NCBI GenBank assembly: GCA_949752735.1
Contig: OX457037.1
Span: 67,943,811 to 68,007,810, forward strand
Direction: 5' to 3'
From: Lumbricus terrestris
Lineage: Eukaryota > Annelida > Clitellata > Crassiclitellata > Lumbricidae
Length of the DNA stretch: 64,000 nt
Within the stretch, counting starts at the first letter, position 1, and the number at the start of each line of letters is the position of its first letter. The notes under the pieces are model-generated. The model did no database searches, was not told the origin of the DNA, and worked only from the letters and a program-made list of their open reading frames with translations. The position numbers and the translations under genes are program-made. Shown piece after piece: positions 11,575 to 41,658 of the stretch.

Positions 11575-12520
11575 AATAAAACTAAAACTAAAACTAAAAT
11601 AATAATAATAATAAATAAATAAATAAAACTAAAACTAAAATAATAATAATAATAATGATAATAGCAGTAGGCCTAATAAAAATTATAGCAATACCGTTAA
11701 CAGTCATTGCCAATTCTGCCAGATCCTGAACGTGTTTACTATTTAGACTAAATCCATGCAGGATAGTTCTACAACGTCAGTCTAATCTAATCTAATCTAA
11801 TCTATCTAATCTAATTTAATTTAATCTAATCTAATCTAATCTAATTGCTGTCTTATGTGTTTCCATTCAGATTGCTACGATGTTCCTGCGGCGACTGGTA
11901 ACACCATCCACGCCGGGGTTTATCTCATCAGACCGGAAGTGAGCCGTCAGTCAGCTCGGACCTTCTGCCTCGTCGAGGATGAGGTCATCTGGACGGTCAT
12001 CCAGCGACGGACGGACGGGCGAGAGTCCTTTTCCAGGTCCTGGGACGACTACCGCCAGGGGTTCGGAGACGCCGCCGGTGAGTTCTGGATGGGGAACGAG
12101 AACATCCACCGATTGACAGATGGCGCCCGTGTCTACCGATTGCGGATCGACATGTGGGACGTGCTCGGTCGCTATTGGCGGGCCGATTATACGTCATTCC
12201 GGATCCATGCCGAGGACGCCCTCTACCGGTTGGAGTTGGGCGATTTTAGTGGAAACGCGACGGATGCGCTGCGCTACTCGAATCTTATGCCATTCAGTGC
12301 ACTTGACCGTGACAACGACGTGAGCACAACGCACTGCGCCCAGTTCTACCAGTCCGGTTGGTGGTACAAGCACTGCCACTACAGTAATCTGAACGGAAGG
12401 TACACGGCTGGAATGGTCTGGTTCCACCAGGACCTCGACGAGTGGATCCAGATGAAGCAGACGACGATGCGTATTTCCATGGTGATGGGGAGCCCCCCTG
12501 AGACGCACACTTCCGGTTAG
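1840..12520 (+). CDS. fibrinogen-related protein, coiled coils plus C-terminal fibrinogen domain (5' incomplete)
   Basis: Five exons join with matching phases: 1840-2258, 4289-4708, 5230-5686, 10866-11023 and 11871-12520. Together they encode about 700 residues to the TGA/TAG stop at 12520. The first three exons and the short fourth are rich in Leu, Gln and Glu heptads, typical of coiled coils that oligomerise secreted lectin-like proteins, with a Pro-rich acidic spacer in exon 2. The last exon is a full fibrinogen-like domain. The layout resembles angiopoietin, fibroleukin or invertebrate FREP proteins, which are secreted and bind glycans or receptors. The signal peptide exon is missing: the first exon seen starts in phase 2. 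Intron 3 (5687-10865) carries a LINE with a nested MITE and a 2.8-kb hAT element. The fibrinogen domain is certain; the orthologue is not resolved. Confidence 0.92.
2283..2452. repeat. CCTATCCTA-type minisatellite
   Basis: Units of CCTATCCTA, CCTATCTTA and CCTATAACA repeat head to tail, starting 24 bases after the donor of exon a. Confidence 0.9.
2578..2690 (-). repeat. right arm of the inverted repeat pair
   Basis: This is the reverse-complement partner of 1598-1715. It ends next to a short ATT run at 2687-2698. No terminal duplication was found that would define a single transposon. Confidence 0.8.
2890..3019 (+). mobile_element. LINE 3'-end stub with ATTAC tail
   Basis: The stretch from GCACTGAGAGCGCTTCTGAG through AGCGGCGTTAAAGAAATTAC to a (ATTAC)n tail matches the 3' end of the minus-strand LINE copy at 32700-33124. 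Only the 3' end is present, as is usual for 5'-truncated non-LTR insertions. Confidence 0.7.
3020..4017. other. intron sequence, nothing recognised
   Basis: AT-rich intron of the fibrinogen-related gene. I see no exon, repeat array or known element. Confidence 0.5.
4018..4205 (-). mobile_element. decayed hAT-family remnant
   Basis: The core matches the reverse complement of the short hAT element at 42004-42567: a CCATGG segment, CCAATCGGA, then GTGCTTCT.CAACTG and repeated CTGCACA/CTGAACA motifs. The terminal CAGGG sequences have decayed. The remnant sits in the intron 84 bases before exon b. Confidence 0.65.
4289..4708 (+). CDS. fibrinogen-related gene, exon b: acidic/Pro-rich spacer then coiled coil
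   Basis: Acceptor GCGACAG is at 4288 and donor ACAGAG|GTAGCG at 4708; it is phase 1 at both ends. The first 30 residues are acidic (DEEEEG). A Ser/Thr/Pro-rich stretch with a run of five prolines follows, then a Leu/Gln-rich coiled coil with sequons NLS and NFT. A pentanucleotide microsatellite starts about 14 bases after the donor. Confidence 0.9.
4722..4892. repeat. ATACA pentanucleotide microsatellite
   Basis: ATACA/TACAA units with scattered G substitutions run for about 170 bases, immediately inside the intron after exon b. The long open frames through it on both strands are repeat artefacts. Confidence 0.92.
5230..5686 (+). CDS. fibrinogen-related gene, coiled-coil exon c
   Basis: Acceptor GTTGAAG is at 5229 and donor CCAG|GTAACA at 5686; phase 1 in, phase 2 out. 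It encodes about 152 residues of continuous heptads, starting with KDVEDEEYQTQHEND and containing sequons NSS, NST and NVS. The exon is markedly richer in GC than its flanking introns, as expected of coding sequence. Confidence 0.9.
5752..5907. repeat. AAT microsatellite at the 5' junction of an R4-like LINE
   Basis: Imperfect then nearly perfect AAT repeats end directly at the first LINE-like codons near 5908. A second AAT run begins at the 3' end of the same element (7297), so the insertion lies inside one TAA repeat tract. Confidence 0.9.
5908..7300 (+). mobile_element. R4/Dong-like non-LTR retrotransposon, 3' half, split by a MITE
   Basis: Two coding blocks, 5908-6383 and 6818-7235, join into one protein when the insert 6384-6817 is removed. 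The protein carries CQCGETVDPGGHHGLVC (a CCHC finger), RH, NDIVWRA, then SDGKRPDG, a WDVT motif and AADRKQAKY. This order is the CCHC finger plus restriction-like endonuclease (PD-D/E-x-K) seen at the C-terminus of R2/R4/Dong-type elements. The stop is at 7235. A short 3' tail carrying GAGGGATCATATGTACCTCG leads into an AAT run. The reverse transcriptase part is absent (5' truncation). Confidence 0.85.
6384..6817. mobile_element. 434-bp MITE nested in the LINE
   Basis: The ends are inverted repeats: GGGGCCGTCCATAAAGTA on the left and GGGGCCGCCCATAAAGTA read inward from the right, extending to CACGCT with 25 of about 27 matches. TGG is duplicated on both sides (6381-6383 and 6818-6820), and excising the element plus one TGG restores the LINE reading frame. 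The interior holds G-rich repeats of TTTGTGACAGGGGG. No transposase is present. Confidence 0.88.
7297..7412. repeat. AAT microsatellite at the LINE 3' end
   Basis: AAT repeats with a few AGTAAT interruptions follow the LINE 3' tail directly. Confidence 0.92.
7778..10542. mobile_element. 2.8-kb non-autonomous hAT element
   Basis: The inverted ends CAGGGGTTATTTTAA (left) and TTAAAATAACCCCTG (right) are flanked by a perfect 8-bp duplication CAAGGCAT (7770-7777 and 10543-10550), the hallmark of hAT insertion. The interior has no long open frame, so it is transposase-less or fully decayed. Near both ends lie copies of TGTGCAGTT, also found in the short relative at 42004-42567, probably transposase-binding subterminal repeats. 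A 39-bp tandem duplication lies at 7929-8006. The element makes up more than half of intron 3 of the fibrinogen-related gene. Confidence 0.9.
7929..8006. repeat. 39-bp tandem duplication
   Basis: Two 39-bp units beginning GTAACAGCCCAAAGTGAA differ at one base and abut at 7967/7968, inside the hAT element. Confidence 0.9.
10866..11023 (+). CDS. fibrinogen-related gene, exon d
   Basis: Acceptor CTCAACAG is at 10865 and donor GACGG|GTAGGT at 11023; phase 2 in, phase 1 out, matching both neighbours. It encodes about 52 residues (LDRGLAGIFQELDKN onward), the last coiled-coil part before the fibrinogen domain. Confidence 0.88.
11447..11662. repeat. AAT microsatellite with AATA/AAAACT interruptions
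   Basis: A long AAT run is followed by repeated blocks of AATAAATAAATAAAACTAAAACTAAA, a small higher-order repeat within intron 4. Confidence 0.9.
11787..11846 (+). repeat. TCTAA pentamer array in front of the fibrinogen exon
   Basis: About a dozen TCTAA units (with TTTAA variants) end 24 bases before the acceptor AG at 11869-11870. Each unit contains CTAAT, close to the metazoan branch-point consensus, so the intron carries a tandem set of possible branch points. Confidence 0.85.
11871..12520 (+). CDS. fibrinogen-related gene, terminal exon: fibrinogen-like domain
   Basis: Acceptor TTCCATTCAG is at 11870. The exon encodes a 216-residue fibrinogen C-terminal domain. It opens with DCYDV, carries WTVIQRRTDGRESFSRSW and the GEFWMGNENIHRLT motif, then DRDNDVSTTHCAQFY, and ends with WWYKHCHYSNLNGRY. 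The four expected cysteines are present (DC and TFC; HCA and HCH), as is the Asp-rich calcium-site region DRDND. The tail GMVWFHQDLDEWIQMK replaces the usual GI.W..W strand. The stop is at 12518-12520. Confidence 0.95.
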
Positions 12521-14950
12521 GGTATCACGTGTGTTGGGGTCTTGATGTCGTATTATACGGATGGGGTATTATTGTCGACAATGAAGAATTGAGGGGTTCG
12601 TGTGTGAACGGGGTGCAAAGCGGTTAGAGTTTAGAGTTTTTTGGGTACACATAGTCAGTGAGACCTAAAGGGCTGACATTTCTAACCTGTATCTACCCCA
12701 TTGTTTTTGAAAATAGATAACAACGTTTCCTCACGGGGCAGAGATTAGATCAACCGACATCATTATTTCATTGATATCAAGATGTTATTCGGTATGATTT
12801 CTGGTGAAAAAGAATCCATGAATTCATTTTATGAAAATTTACAGATATAGTTCCATAATGTTTGGAAACACTGATGGATGTGTGGCAAGATAAATGGTTG
12901 GAATGTGGTAGCAGAGAAATATCGGAATAGAATAGACTGAGGTACGGGTACGGTAGCCTAATATCGGAGTGGTCTGTGATTGGAAAGGTCGTCACTAAGG
13001 CTCTGAAGATATTGAGATGTAGGGGGTTGTAATGCACGATGAGTTGAACATTCTTTTAAATAAATGTAGGTTACGGAGACCCTTGCGTGTTATAGGCAAC
13101 GTTAAAGTGAATTTTTTACACTGTCGTAGAGAACGTCACAGGAATGACTTTTAAATAGTATTTATTGGTTTAATTGGGCATATTACGGCTTAACGGGATT
13201 AAACTTCTGTAAACTAGATAATGGAGTGATGGGCATTTTCGATGCACTATTATCTAGGACCATACAGTTACTTGACAGCAATATTTGACAGCTCAGGGTG
13301 AATTGGACAGCCTTTATGCTCAGATTAGTGTTCTCTCGCGATGTCCTAGAATTCTACTTTCAAGTGTATCCTTTTAATCACTAACTCGTCATGCTGACCT
13401 ACCATTTAATTGCTAATATCTGGGACAAATAAACTAATGCTGACTAGGATACAAGTTGAATTCGATGTAGCATGCACAACATTGCACATCGCTAGCACTG
13501 GCGTATTTCAGAGAATGGTGGCAGGCCTATTGAGCAGTGACGTTCTACAATCTACATGAACGGATTTAAAACGGAATAACCTCTAGAAAAATGGATCATG
13601 AACAATTACGCCGTTTAGCAGCCATTTTTATACACAGGCACGAGTATGTATAAACATCACCAGGAGCACTGATGCGTACTGAAGAAGTGCAATATGTCTA
13701 TTTACCTAGGATCTTATAGGCTACGCTTTATTCGTAAACACTTCAAAACAGTTTTGCAATCGTTTTAAAGTTGCATTATTGCATTAGTCTGATGTGTAAT
13801 AATTTTACAGAACATTTGTTGACAATGATTATTATCGTCCTACAGCGTCGCCATCTTTGTTTTGACGAATAACGATATTCTGACGTTGAACGCGGGAGGT
13901 GCAGCTGTACAGCGAAGGCTCGACAGTATAATTGCTAAACAACAGGCCACACACACAGGCCTACGCAATAAAGCCTACGCAGGACGCGGCCTACTAGACT
14001 GTTAGACTATTTACATTTCAATTAGGCTTAAATATTAAGTCCAGTTTTAGGCTTCTGTTGTTGAGTCATCGTGGGAACATGTTTGGTTGTCTTTCTATGA
14101 ACTGTTGTGTGCAATCAAAACAAACCGTTTGTTGTGTTTGCAATTTTTTCTAAATCGTTTCTTGAGTACGCGAGGCTGTAATGATGCAATAATCTACGTG
14201 GTGCGTAGGCTGCGGATAATCAGCAGCTGGTCATAGACTGGATGGAGATGATTCTTGAAAACAGATAAGGCTAAAGAGTCTACACTTCAGGAAGTCATTA
14301 TCGTAATTCACCCGGTTGAAGAGGATATTCGCTCAGACATCCGGCTCAACACTTTCCCAATGCAAATAGCACAGAGTTAGCCTACTTAATTATGTTAATG
14401 AGTATTTTAGCCCCATCCGTGTCTGCATAATAAGCAGCCTGCAGGCCGTGGCCTCAATTTATAATTATAGGTTACTCTGTTAGTCTACGGATTATATAAA
14501 ATACTGCCTGAAAGCATAAATCAAACAATAGCAAAATTTGGCCGAGATAATACTATGCATTTTTTTAACAGTAGGCCTATATTTCCCCAGCTTCGTAATC
14601 GGTTAGACAGTATAAAAATTTGCCCAGGATTTACATGGGTATTGTTTGACAATTGACAGTGACAATTTCATATTAATTTTACGCTTTTATGCCAATTGGT
14701 ATGACAAAAGCATTCGAATTCGTCCTATGCTGGTTCAAGGGCAGAAAAACAGAGAAATGAAAGACTTCTTTATATAATATTATGTTCCACATTGGTGATA
14801 TTCAGAGCTTTGAGTTTACTTCATGAGGCTCAGAGTTTCAAACTAGGGCTGTAAGTGAAAGCAATCAGGCTAAAGTAGTATTTACACGAGTTCAATGCAA
14901 ATGATCGCTTAAGGAAAAGTTCGTGTTAAAACTTTTCAAAGCATCACTTG
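12521..14950. other. 3' flank of the fibrinogen-related gene, intergenic
   Basis: No exon or transposon was recognised. The first good AATAAA after the stop lies at 13059-13064, giving a possible 3' UTR of about 540 bases. The rest is AT-rich unique-looking sequence with single copies of TAGGCCTA. Confidence 0.5.
13059..13064 (+). terminator. candidate polyadenylation signal of the fibrinogen-related gene
   Basis: AATAAA about 540 bases after the stop codon, the first canonical hexamer I found downstream. There is no transcript evidence. Confidence 0.35.
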
Positions 14951-15776
14951 TAGGGCTGCCAACCGTCCCGGATTCGCCGGGACAGTCCCGGAATCGGCCC
15001 TGTGCGTCCCGTGTCCCGGATTGATCTCAAATTGTCCCGGAATTTGCTCTAGAGATCCACTTAGCAAATGTTGTTCTTATTTTGCTTCTTAAACTCAACC
15101 AGTTGAACACTGATTTCTTGCATTCTGCTTTCTATCCGACCTAACGTTGGCTGAACATCGGATGTTGAACAGCACTGGACTGAAGTCTTCAAAACTGTGC
15201 AAAGCACTGACACTCAGTTTAGCATAATATTATTGTGTACTATGTAGACAAACTGTAAATCTAATTAATGCTTTTGGGAGCGTTCTGCATTATGAACGAC
15301 CTGCAATCGCAATAACATCTGGACACGAACAGTCCAACAACCATAGCAGAACTCCTGCCTTATATAGCCTAAATTTTAGCATGCCATATGCGCTTAGGCC
15401 TATTACTAATTTACTACGACTTTATGCCCATTGTTTTGGAACTGCTTTGAGCTCAGAAGTAGGATTTTAAAATAAGTTCTGCTCTCCGGTCACAAGCCTA
15501 TGAGCCTAGGATAGGGTAGGCCATACCTATAAATTACTATCAGGTTGGATTCATAATCTTACTCTGATTGGGTTACTGGGCTAGGCCGATATGTGACTGC
15601 AGTTTAAAGTTGCAATAACGTCTACTTGAAGTTTATCCTATAGTATTTAATTTTATGCTGGGCTGATAAAAACATTTTACATTGTGCGGCTATATGTGGA
15701 CGTGTAAATTGTTAATGGCACATTGAGTGGCTGCATTGGCGTCCCGGAATGGCAAAATCAAAAGTTGTCAGCCCTA
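14951..15776. mobile_element. 826-bp non-autonomous hAT element
   Basis: The ends TAGGGCTGCCAAC and GTTGTCAGCCCTA are inverted repeats flanked by a perfect 8-bp duplication ATCACTTG (14943-14950 and 15777-15784). Both subterminal regions carry GTCCCGGA-type repeats, several at the left and one at the right. No transposase frame is present. Confidence 0.9.
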
Positions 15777-15784
15777 ATCACTTG

Positions 15785-16544
15785 GGTATCAGATGGTAAC
15801 CCCTCCCACCATGGAACAATAATTATAGCTTCGCTAGCGGTGTAGGCCCAATTAATTTCTCTGATTTTTATTAGTCTACATCGATTATTACATGCATAAT
15901 ATGCATGCAAAACTTCAGCATTGACACCACTCGAAAGTAAACCACCCTCAAGCTATCCAGAATTCTCTCACTCGCTCTGGCACTAAAAATCCTCAAACAT
16001 CACACCATTCCTGTCCCAAATCACTCTACTGGCTTAAAATATCTGAAAAATAGAGCTCAAAATCCTATCACTTAGGCTACATAACATACAGCACACTTCA
16101 ATCCTCCCAACCTCACATCTTCGCAATTTGTTCAGCCGTATCCCCTTCCATCATAACATATTTCCGTCCTTTCGGCAACTTTTCGCTAAAATTTACAAAT
16201 CGCTCCATACCAATAGCTGTTCCACATCTCTTAAATAGACCTTCGAATATGACGGCAATTGTCTGATTTATCTAACGAACTCATTAAATCTTCACCTTTT
16301 ACAATCTCTCCACCGGTTTCTCATTAGAAACTGAATAGACTGCTTTTTGACAAATCCTATCCAGATTTCGCCTCTTCCATCTTACCGCCCTGAATTCCAG
16401 AAACCACCGACTTTACCCATCTATAATCGTCTGCCTGTCTGACCTTTCTGAACTTGACCTTGAACCGATTTGGACTCTACCTGCCCATTGACTTTGCTTT
16501 GACTAAGCGCCTAGCTGTGAGTAAGCTGGTTTCCGTGAGTGTGT
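15785..16544. other. intergenic, nothing recognised
   Basis: The sequence between the hAT element and the duplicated segment shows no exon or repeat that I recognise. Confidence 0.45.
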
Positions 16545-16790
16545 GTTTTTCTGGAAGCTGTTGAAGTCTTGAGATTAGGTCTTCTGAAATTATTTCCATA
16601 ATAATTATGCAGTAACATTGACCATTAACGCTGACGCCATTTCAAGCATCACTTCTCAGGATCGAGCATAGCTCCTAGACATTTATTGGACTTCACTCAA
16701 AAATGCAAATGCATTATAATAATTGTCTTACGTGTTTATAAGTGAACCAGCTGCAGTCTCGATGATTAAATTGATCACCCTCTTACAATA
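16545..16790. repeat. direct duplication, copy 1
   Basis: The segment matches 17455-17800 in order: TTTTTCTGGAAGCTG, GAAGTCTTGAGATTA, AATTATGCAGTAACAT, TCAAGCATCACTTC, CTCCTAGA.ATTTATTGGACTT and finally ATTAAATTGATCACCCTCTT. Small insertions make the second copy longer. No terminal inverted repeat is apparent. Confidence 0.85.
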
Positions 16791-17454
16791 GATTCAATGC
16801 ACAGATTGACGATCTCAAGAGTTTGGTGTATTTTATGTAGAACAGTTAATATAAGACACATTCATCTAGTTCTCGCCTCTGTAAAGAAAACACTTTGATA
16901 TATGACTCTTGACTTCAATGGTTCTTGTACAGCAGAACTGGAGACAATGCAACAATCAACAACCAATTGAAATAATAGTAGATCTACTCAGTATATATTG
17001 TTGCAGTAGGCCAACACTCTGGAATAACAACAGCAATACCATAATTAACATCCAATATTGTTGAGGTATAATAAACCTAGTTTTGATAAACAGCATTGCA
17101 ACAGTCGGCAACCAGTTATTGCGAGTAATGTGGGCATGATAACAATACAACAACCATTATCAACCAATTACTAGTACAAAAGCAATCATGAATATTATTT
17201 GCATATGACCTCAGTGATGATTCAAGGAGTTCCTTCAAGCACTTGTCCTACACGATGTGTGAGGCCATTATGAACAATCCACCCATTTATGAACTTGCTG
17301 GGGCTTATATCGCAGAGGCAGAGTCTACGGCCTCACAGGTTAACAGTTAACCATCACACAACAATGTCATGGACTCTGTAATGAAGCTTGAGCAAACCCT
17401 GAGGTCATTCACCTACCCCCCCCCCATCCATGAACAGTGGAGAACAAATTGTCT

Positions 17455-17800
17455 TCAGCATTTTTCTGGAAGCTGAGGAAGTCTTGAGATTACTAGGTCT
17501 TCTGCAGTTGTTCCCATAATTATTATAGTAATAATAATTATGCAGTAACATAGCATAGTAATCATTAACGTTGACAACATATCAAGCATCACTTCGCAGG
17601 ATTGAGCATAGTAGCTCCTAGATATTTATTGGACTTAACCAGAGAGGTCTCCTCTCTAAATGCCACACTGAACACTAACCGAAGAAAGTTAACGACATAA
17701 ACACTTACGAATGCAAATGTATTATAATAATAATTGTCTTACGTGTCTATAGGGTGAGACATCAGTCTCGAGGATTAAATTGATCACCCTCTTCTGCTAT
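17455..17800. repeat. direct duplication, copy 2
   Basis: Second copy of 16545-16790, carrying extra bases such as AGAGAGGTCTCCTCTCTAAA in the middle. The spacing of about 0.9 kb between equivalent points suggests a local segmental duplication or two insertions of one unclassified element. Confidence 0.85.
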
Positions 17801-18362
17801 CAGATTCTGGATGCATGCATTTTACGGTCCTGCTCTTCTCACGGACTTGCCAAATTCCGATTTTGATACCTCGACTTAATCCAAGTAAGCTTAGGCCTAC
17901 TTTCAAGTAGAATATTGCACTTTGGGTACCTTGACATATTTTTCGCGGTAAACAGTAACAACTTTCTGTATATCAAATAAGCAGTAGATCTATTCCACAA
18001 ATTCCTGACGGAAGTAAATCTACCAGTGGAGTTTCTTTTCTGTACAGAAGTTCGTCAGAATCTGGATTAAAAAATTTCATCCGACCAACATTCTAAAGAC
18101 ATCCGTCTTTCTGAGGTATTTCGACGAATAGTCTCCGGTTTATACCAAGATCATACGACGAAGTCTTGCCGAGTCTCACATAACCCACGCAACAATTGAG
18201 CGTTATATTCAACTTTGTCGTCACTTGAAAATGTCACTAGCTGAGTGATATACCTGCGGGAACCTTAGGGAACCCGTAGGGAAACCATTGGAACCCTGCC
18301 ATGCTACGATACGACGTTAATTATAATACACTTTAGTCGATTACGTTATGATTTGCCGGGGG

Positions 18363-37947
<19,585 letters not shown>

Positions 37948-38049
37948 TCTCGCTGCCTTCGTCAATCTCTCTGACTTTGTTTTTCATTTGTGCATAGAAC
38001 ACTAAACGTCCGACTAAAGCCCCGGCCTACGCCTCAGTTTCGTCCACAC

Positions 38050-38639
38050 AGCCGCATACAGTCCCGCAGCAAGCTTACTTCTTCTTCAGCGAACGCCAAG
38101 TCCTTATCACTGTACAGGCGAATAATGAAACTACGGAAGCGCCTTAGGGCCTGCGCACCGCCTGCCCTTATGCATTGTTTCAGGAGTTTCTTAATCATTC
38201 TGCCTTAAGTGAAGTAGGCGTGAAATGCATAACCGCAATTTAAGTTTTTAGAAGTGTGTCTACTAGAGTTGTATAACAAGTAGGGCCTAGGCTAGTAGGT
38301 GCATGCATGTTAGCCGTCACTAACATAATTAATTTTATCAGAAACCTAAATAATAGCAAATAAAACTTGGTAGGTAATGGATAACCTTTTCAGATAAAGA
38401 ACTAAAAAGTACCCAACAAAGAGCCTTAACATGAGTCACACTAATTTATTTGTGATGAACTGTCTCTGATTGAGATCACAACGGTAATGACACAGAATTA
38501 TGAATAATTATGATCAATATTAGTATTAATTATACTTTTGCTGATTTTGATGTTGCTGTTGTTTGCTGTCGGTATCATCATTTTGTTATGGCTACTCTTG
38601 CTACTGTTTCCAGAAGGTGCGAAGCATTTTAAACAAGGG
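38050..38639. other. upstream of the proposed long RGS start, nothing recognised
   Basis: Possible promoter area of the long RGS form. I could not identify a TATA box or transcription start. GC content falls quickly after 38060. Confidence 0.35.
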
Positions 38640-39080
<441 letters not shown>

Positions 39081-39627
39081 CATTAACATAAATACTGCCA
39101 TCTACATGAACCAGGCAATAGAGTTTACCACGTCACCGTGCATGTATTGTGGCCTAACGTTTGCATTAACCTATAGATCCTGTTCACAGTAATTCTCTGC
39201 CGAGTAAACACAGCCGATGGTAGATATCATGAGTTCCGGGAGCATCTGCTTAAAGTTATAAATCTGCCTATAATACGGGTGATATATGAGGCTGCAGCTG
39301 CATGTGATGTTAGAACTTGTGACACGCTGATCGGTCTAATAAGGCGTTTGTCCGGTGGTCAGAATTGGCCAACAAAATGTTTAGGATCCTCCTTTCTAGG
39401 CCTATAGTTATTATATACAAATCGATAGTGAACAGGAAATTTTACGAAGTTGAACGACGGTGATGCTACAATCTATGGAGTCTCCGAACGCAACCAGAGA
39501 CAAGTCATCGCATGCGGCTTACAAAACATAAGTGACAGCGTAGGCCTATACTGTAGAAAATGGCGCTCTCAGCTCTGTATGTCAGTAGAATTGGTTTTCA
39601 GCCCCCCGACCTCCTACAGATACACAG

Positions 39628-39712
39628 TCATGTAATGTAATGTAATGTAAATCTTCGAGAATTTCTCAGCGCCCACAAAAGCCACGTCAGGGAGACCCGC
39701 TTATTCACCGGC
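39628..39712 (-). mobile_element. SINE/LINE 3' end with ATTAC tail
   Basis: On the minus strand, CCGGTGAATAAGCGGGTCTC runs to GTGGGCGCTGAGAAATTCTC and an ATTAC tail (39650-39632). The body is repeated at 21521-21592. The ATTAC tail is shared with the LINE at 32700. Confidence 0.7.
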
Positions 39713-39719
39713 GCCATGG

Positions 39720-41130
39720 GCATTAAATGCATGTGTCACTAGTTCATTTTCTTCTAACCCTCAGCAACTGACAGAGGCTATTTATAATGATTTGGAAAAT
39801 GCTTTAGCGATAAATCTAGCATTTTGTTTCACTACCTATAGATCGAGTTAAGAAATCCGAAATCCTAAAAGAAGGGGATGTTCCCAAAGAAGAATTCACT
39901 ACGAATTATGGACACATATTGTTTGAAATAATTATATCGTGGTTGCTGCCCGCATATTCAGATAGCCTACATGTAGGCTACAAGCGGGAGGTCACAGCCT
40001 GTGGTTTGCATGTCATTAGATGAATACAAACAATCTATACTAGAATTCTGAAAGTTTGTCTTTCTGTATACATGTGTGTATGTTTGTCCGGCTATGGGCT
40101 CTCGAACGGAACGCTTCATCGTGACGAATTATTTTGCAAAACGTTCTCATGCGAATTTGTAGGTCAACGCGTCTATTTAAGCTCGCAATGTTCTTTAAAT
40201 CACAATAGGCTATAGGGAGGTTTTAATTTCAAATGCAGTTAGATCTAAACCCTTTCAAATCGAGGTCAAGCCCGTACATTCCGTAATCCTGCAACCAATC
40301 AGACGATGATCCTCAATTTGGAATTTCTATGTCATCGAAACTATTCTTAGATCGGACGAATTATAAAAGTTGACCCACTTCGTGTTTTGTAGCGCATTTC
40401 AGAGGTGAAGTGAAAGGACAGACAGAACCTACAAATGACACTGGAACACTGGCGAAAATGAATTGCTAAACACACCAACGACTGAGAATATTATTCTTAA
40501 AGCAGCCGCAGTGTACTCTTCAGCTGTAGACAATCATTGGTTTGAGGAAAATCCCGAGCGAAACGGGTAAAAACGTTAGGAGGGGGAAGGCATGCAGGGT
40601 GGACAGAACAGGACAGGGCAGGGGACGGGTAGAAGCGGAATGGGAGAAGAAGGGGTGAATACGAGGGGCGGAAGAAGATGGTAGCAGACGGGGTGGGTAA
40701 AGGTGGGGGAGGAAAAGGGAACAATAGGAAAGGTGGCTGGACGAGAGGAGCATGGAAGTGCAGGAAAGAGATCATGGAGAGTAGGTGGAAGTTGAAGGGA
40801 AATTTGAAGAAGGCTGATTTAAGAGGGGCTGCGCTCGCACCGTAGTGTCGAATCTAGTCCCCATCCTCTGTGGGATTCAAGATTTCTGGGGAGCAAACGA
40901 GCGTAGATCGCCTAGGAGCGCAGCGTAGGGGAGAGGTTTGTGGAGGGTTATGCGCCGATTCCCGGCCATCTGGGTATTTTAAAATTATCTCATTAAAAAT
41001 TTAATTATTGACACAAAGCCCAAATCGTGTTACCAAGTCACGAATTAGCAATACGTCCGAGTGACTCACAAAGTTATTGAGAGGAAAAAACTGTAGAGAC
41101 AATGGCATGCGTATTCAGTCATAAACTCGA
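39720..41130. other. intergenic between RGS and ABCA genes
   Basis: No exon was recognised. A G-rich stretch at 40580-40960 gives a Pro-rich minus-strand frame without homology. This is presumably the 3' flank of the ABCA gene and the upstream region of the RGS gene. Confidence 0.4.
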
Positions 41131-41134
41131 TTCA

Positions 41135-41140
41135 TTTAAT
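41135..41140 (-). terminator. candidate polyadenylation signal of the ABCA gene
   Basis: ATTAAA on the minus strand, about 77 bases after the ABCA stop codon; a common variant of the signal. Unverified. Confidence 0.4.
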
Positions 41141-41216
41141 CATGTTAGTGTAGTTGGTGATTGTAGAAACAAAATCAACACAGTAATGATGGAGTTTGGG
41201 GTTATGCCATTGTCTT

Positions 41217-41658
41217 CTACATGCTGCCCATGCAGGACGTGTCTGCGACGAGTTCTCGTGGCCCTCGCTGCAGACGGGCAAATCCGATGAAGATCTGCTC
41301 CAGATTCGTCTGTCCCATCGAATAGTCCTCGATCTCATATGTTTCCTTCGCCGCCTCCATAATTCTGAAAATTTCAGACCACTTAATAACCCGTGTTTTG
41401 ACCTGGTAGTTAAGAAGGTTCTCGTGTTGGTCTTTAAGGACGCTCCCTGGAAACGTTCTGCTGGTGAAAGTCTTCAGTTTCTCAATTCGTTCCTTAATTT
41501 CATCGGGTTTATCGGTGTCGGTTGAGCGCTTGAGTTTGATGACGAGTGTATATCCCTCCCCGAATTTATCCCTGAGATGTTGGAGGCTTCCGAGGCAGAG
41601 GAAGCGACCGTTGACTAGGATTCCCATCCGAGTACAGATGGCTTCGCATTCTTCCATG
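41217..41658 (-). CDS. ABCA gene, last exon: end of NBD2 and C-terminal tail
   Basis: Acceptor TTGCAAG precedes 41658; phase 2 in. It starts [19 protein letters not shown] (after the split Ser), continues with [18 protein letters not shown] and [20 protein letters not shown], the conserved ABCA regulatory tail, and stops at 41219-41217. Confidence 0.95.
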
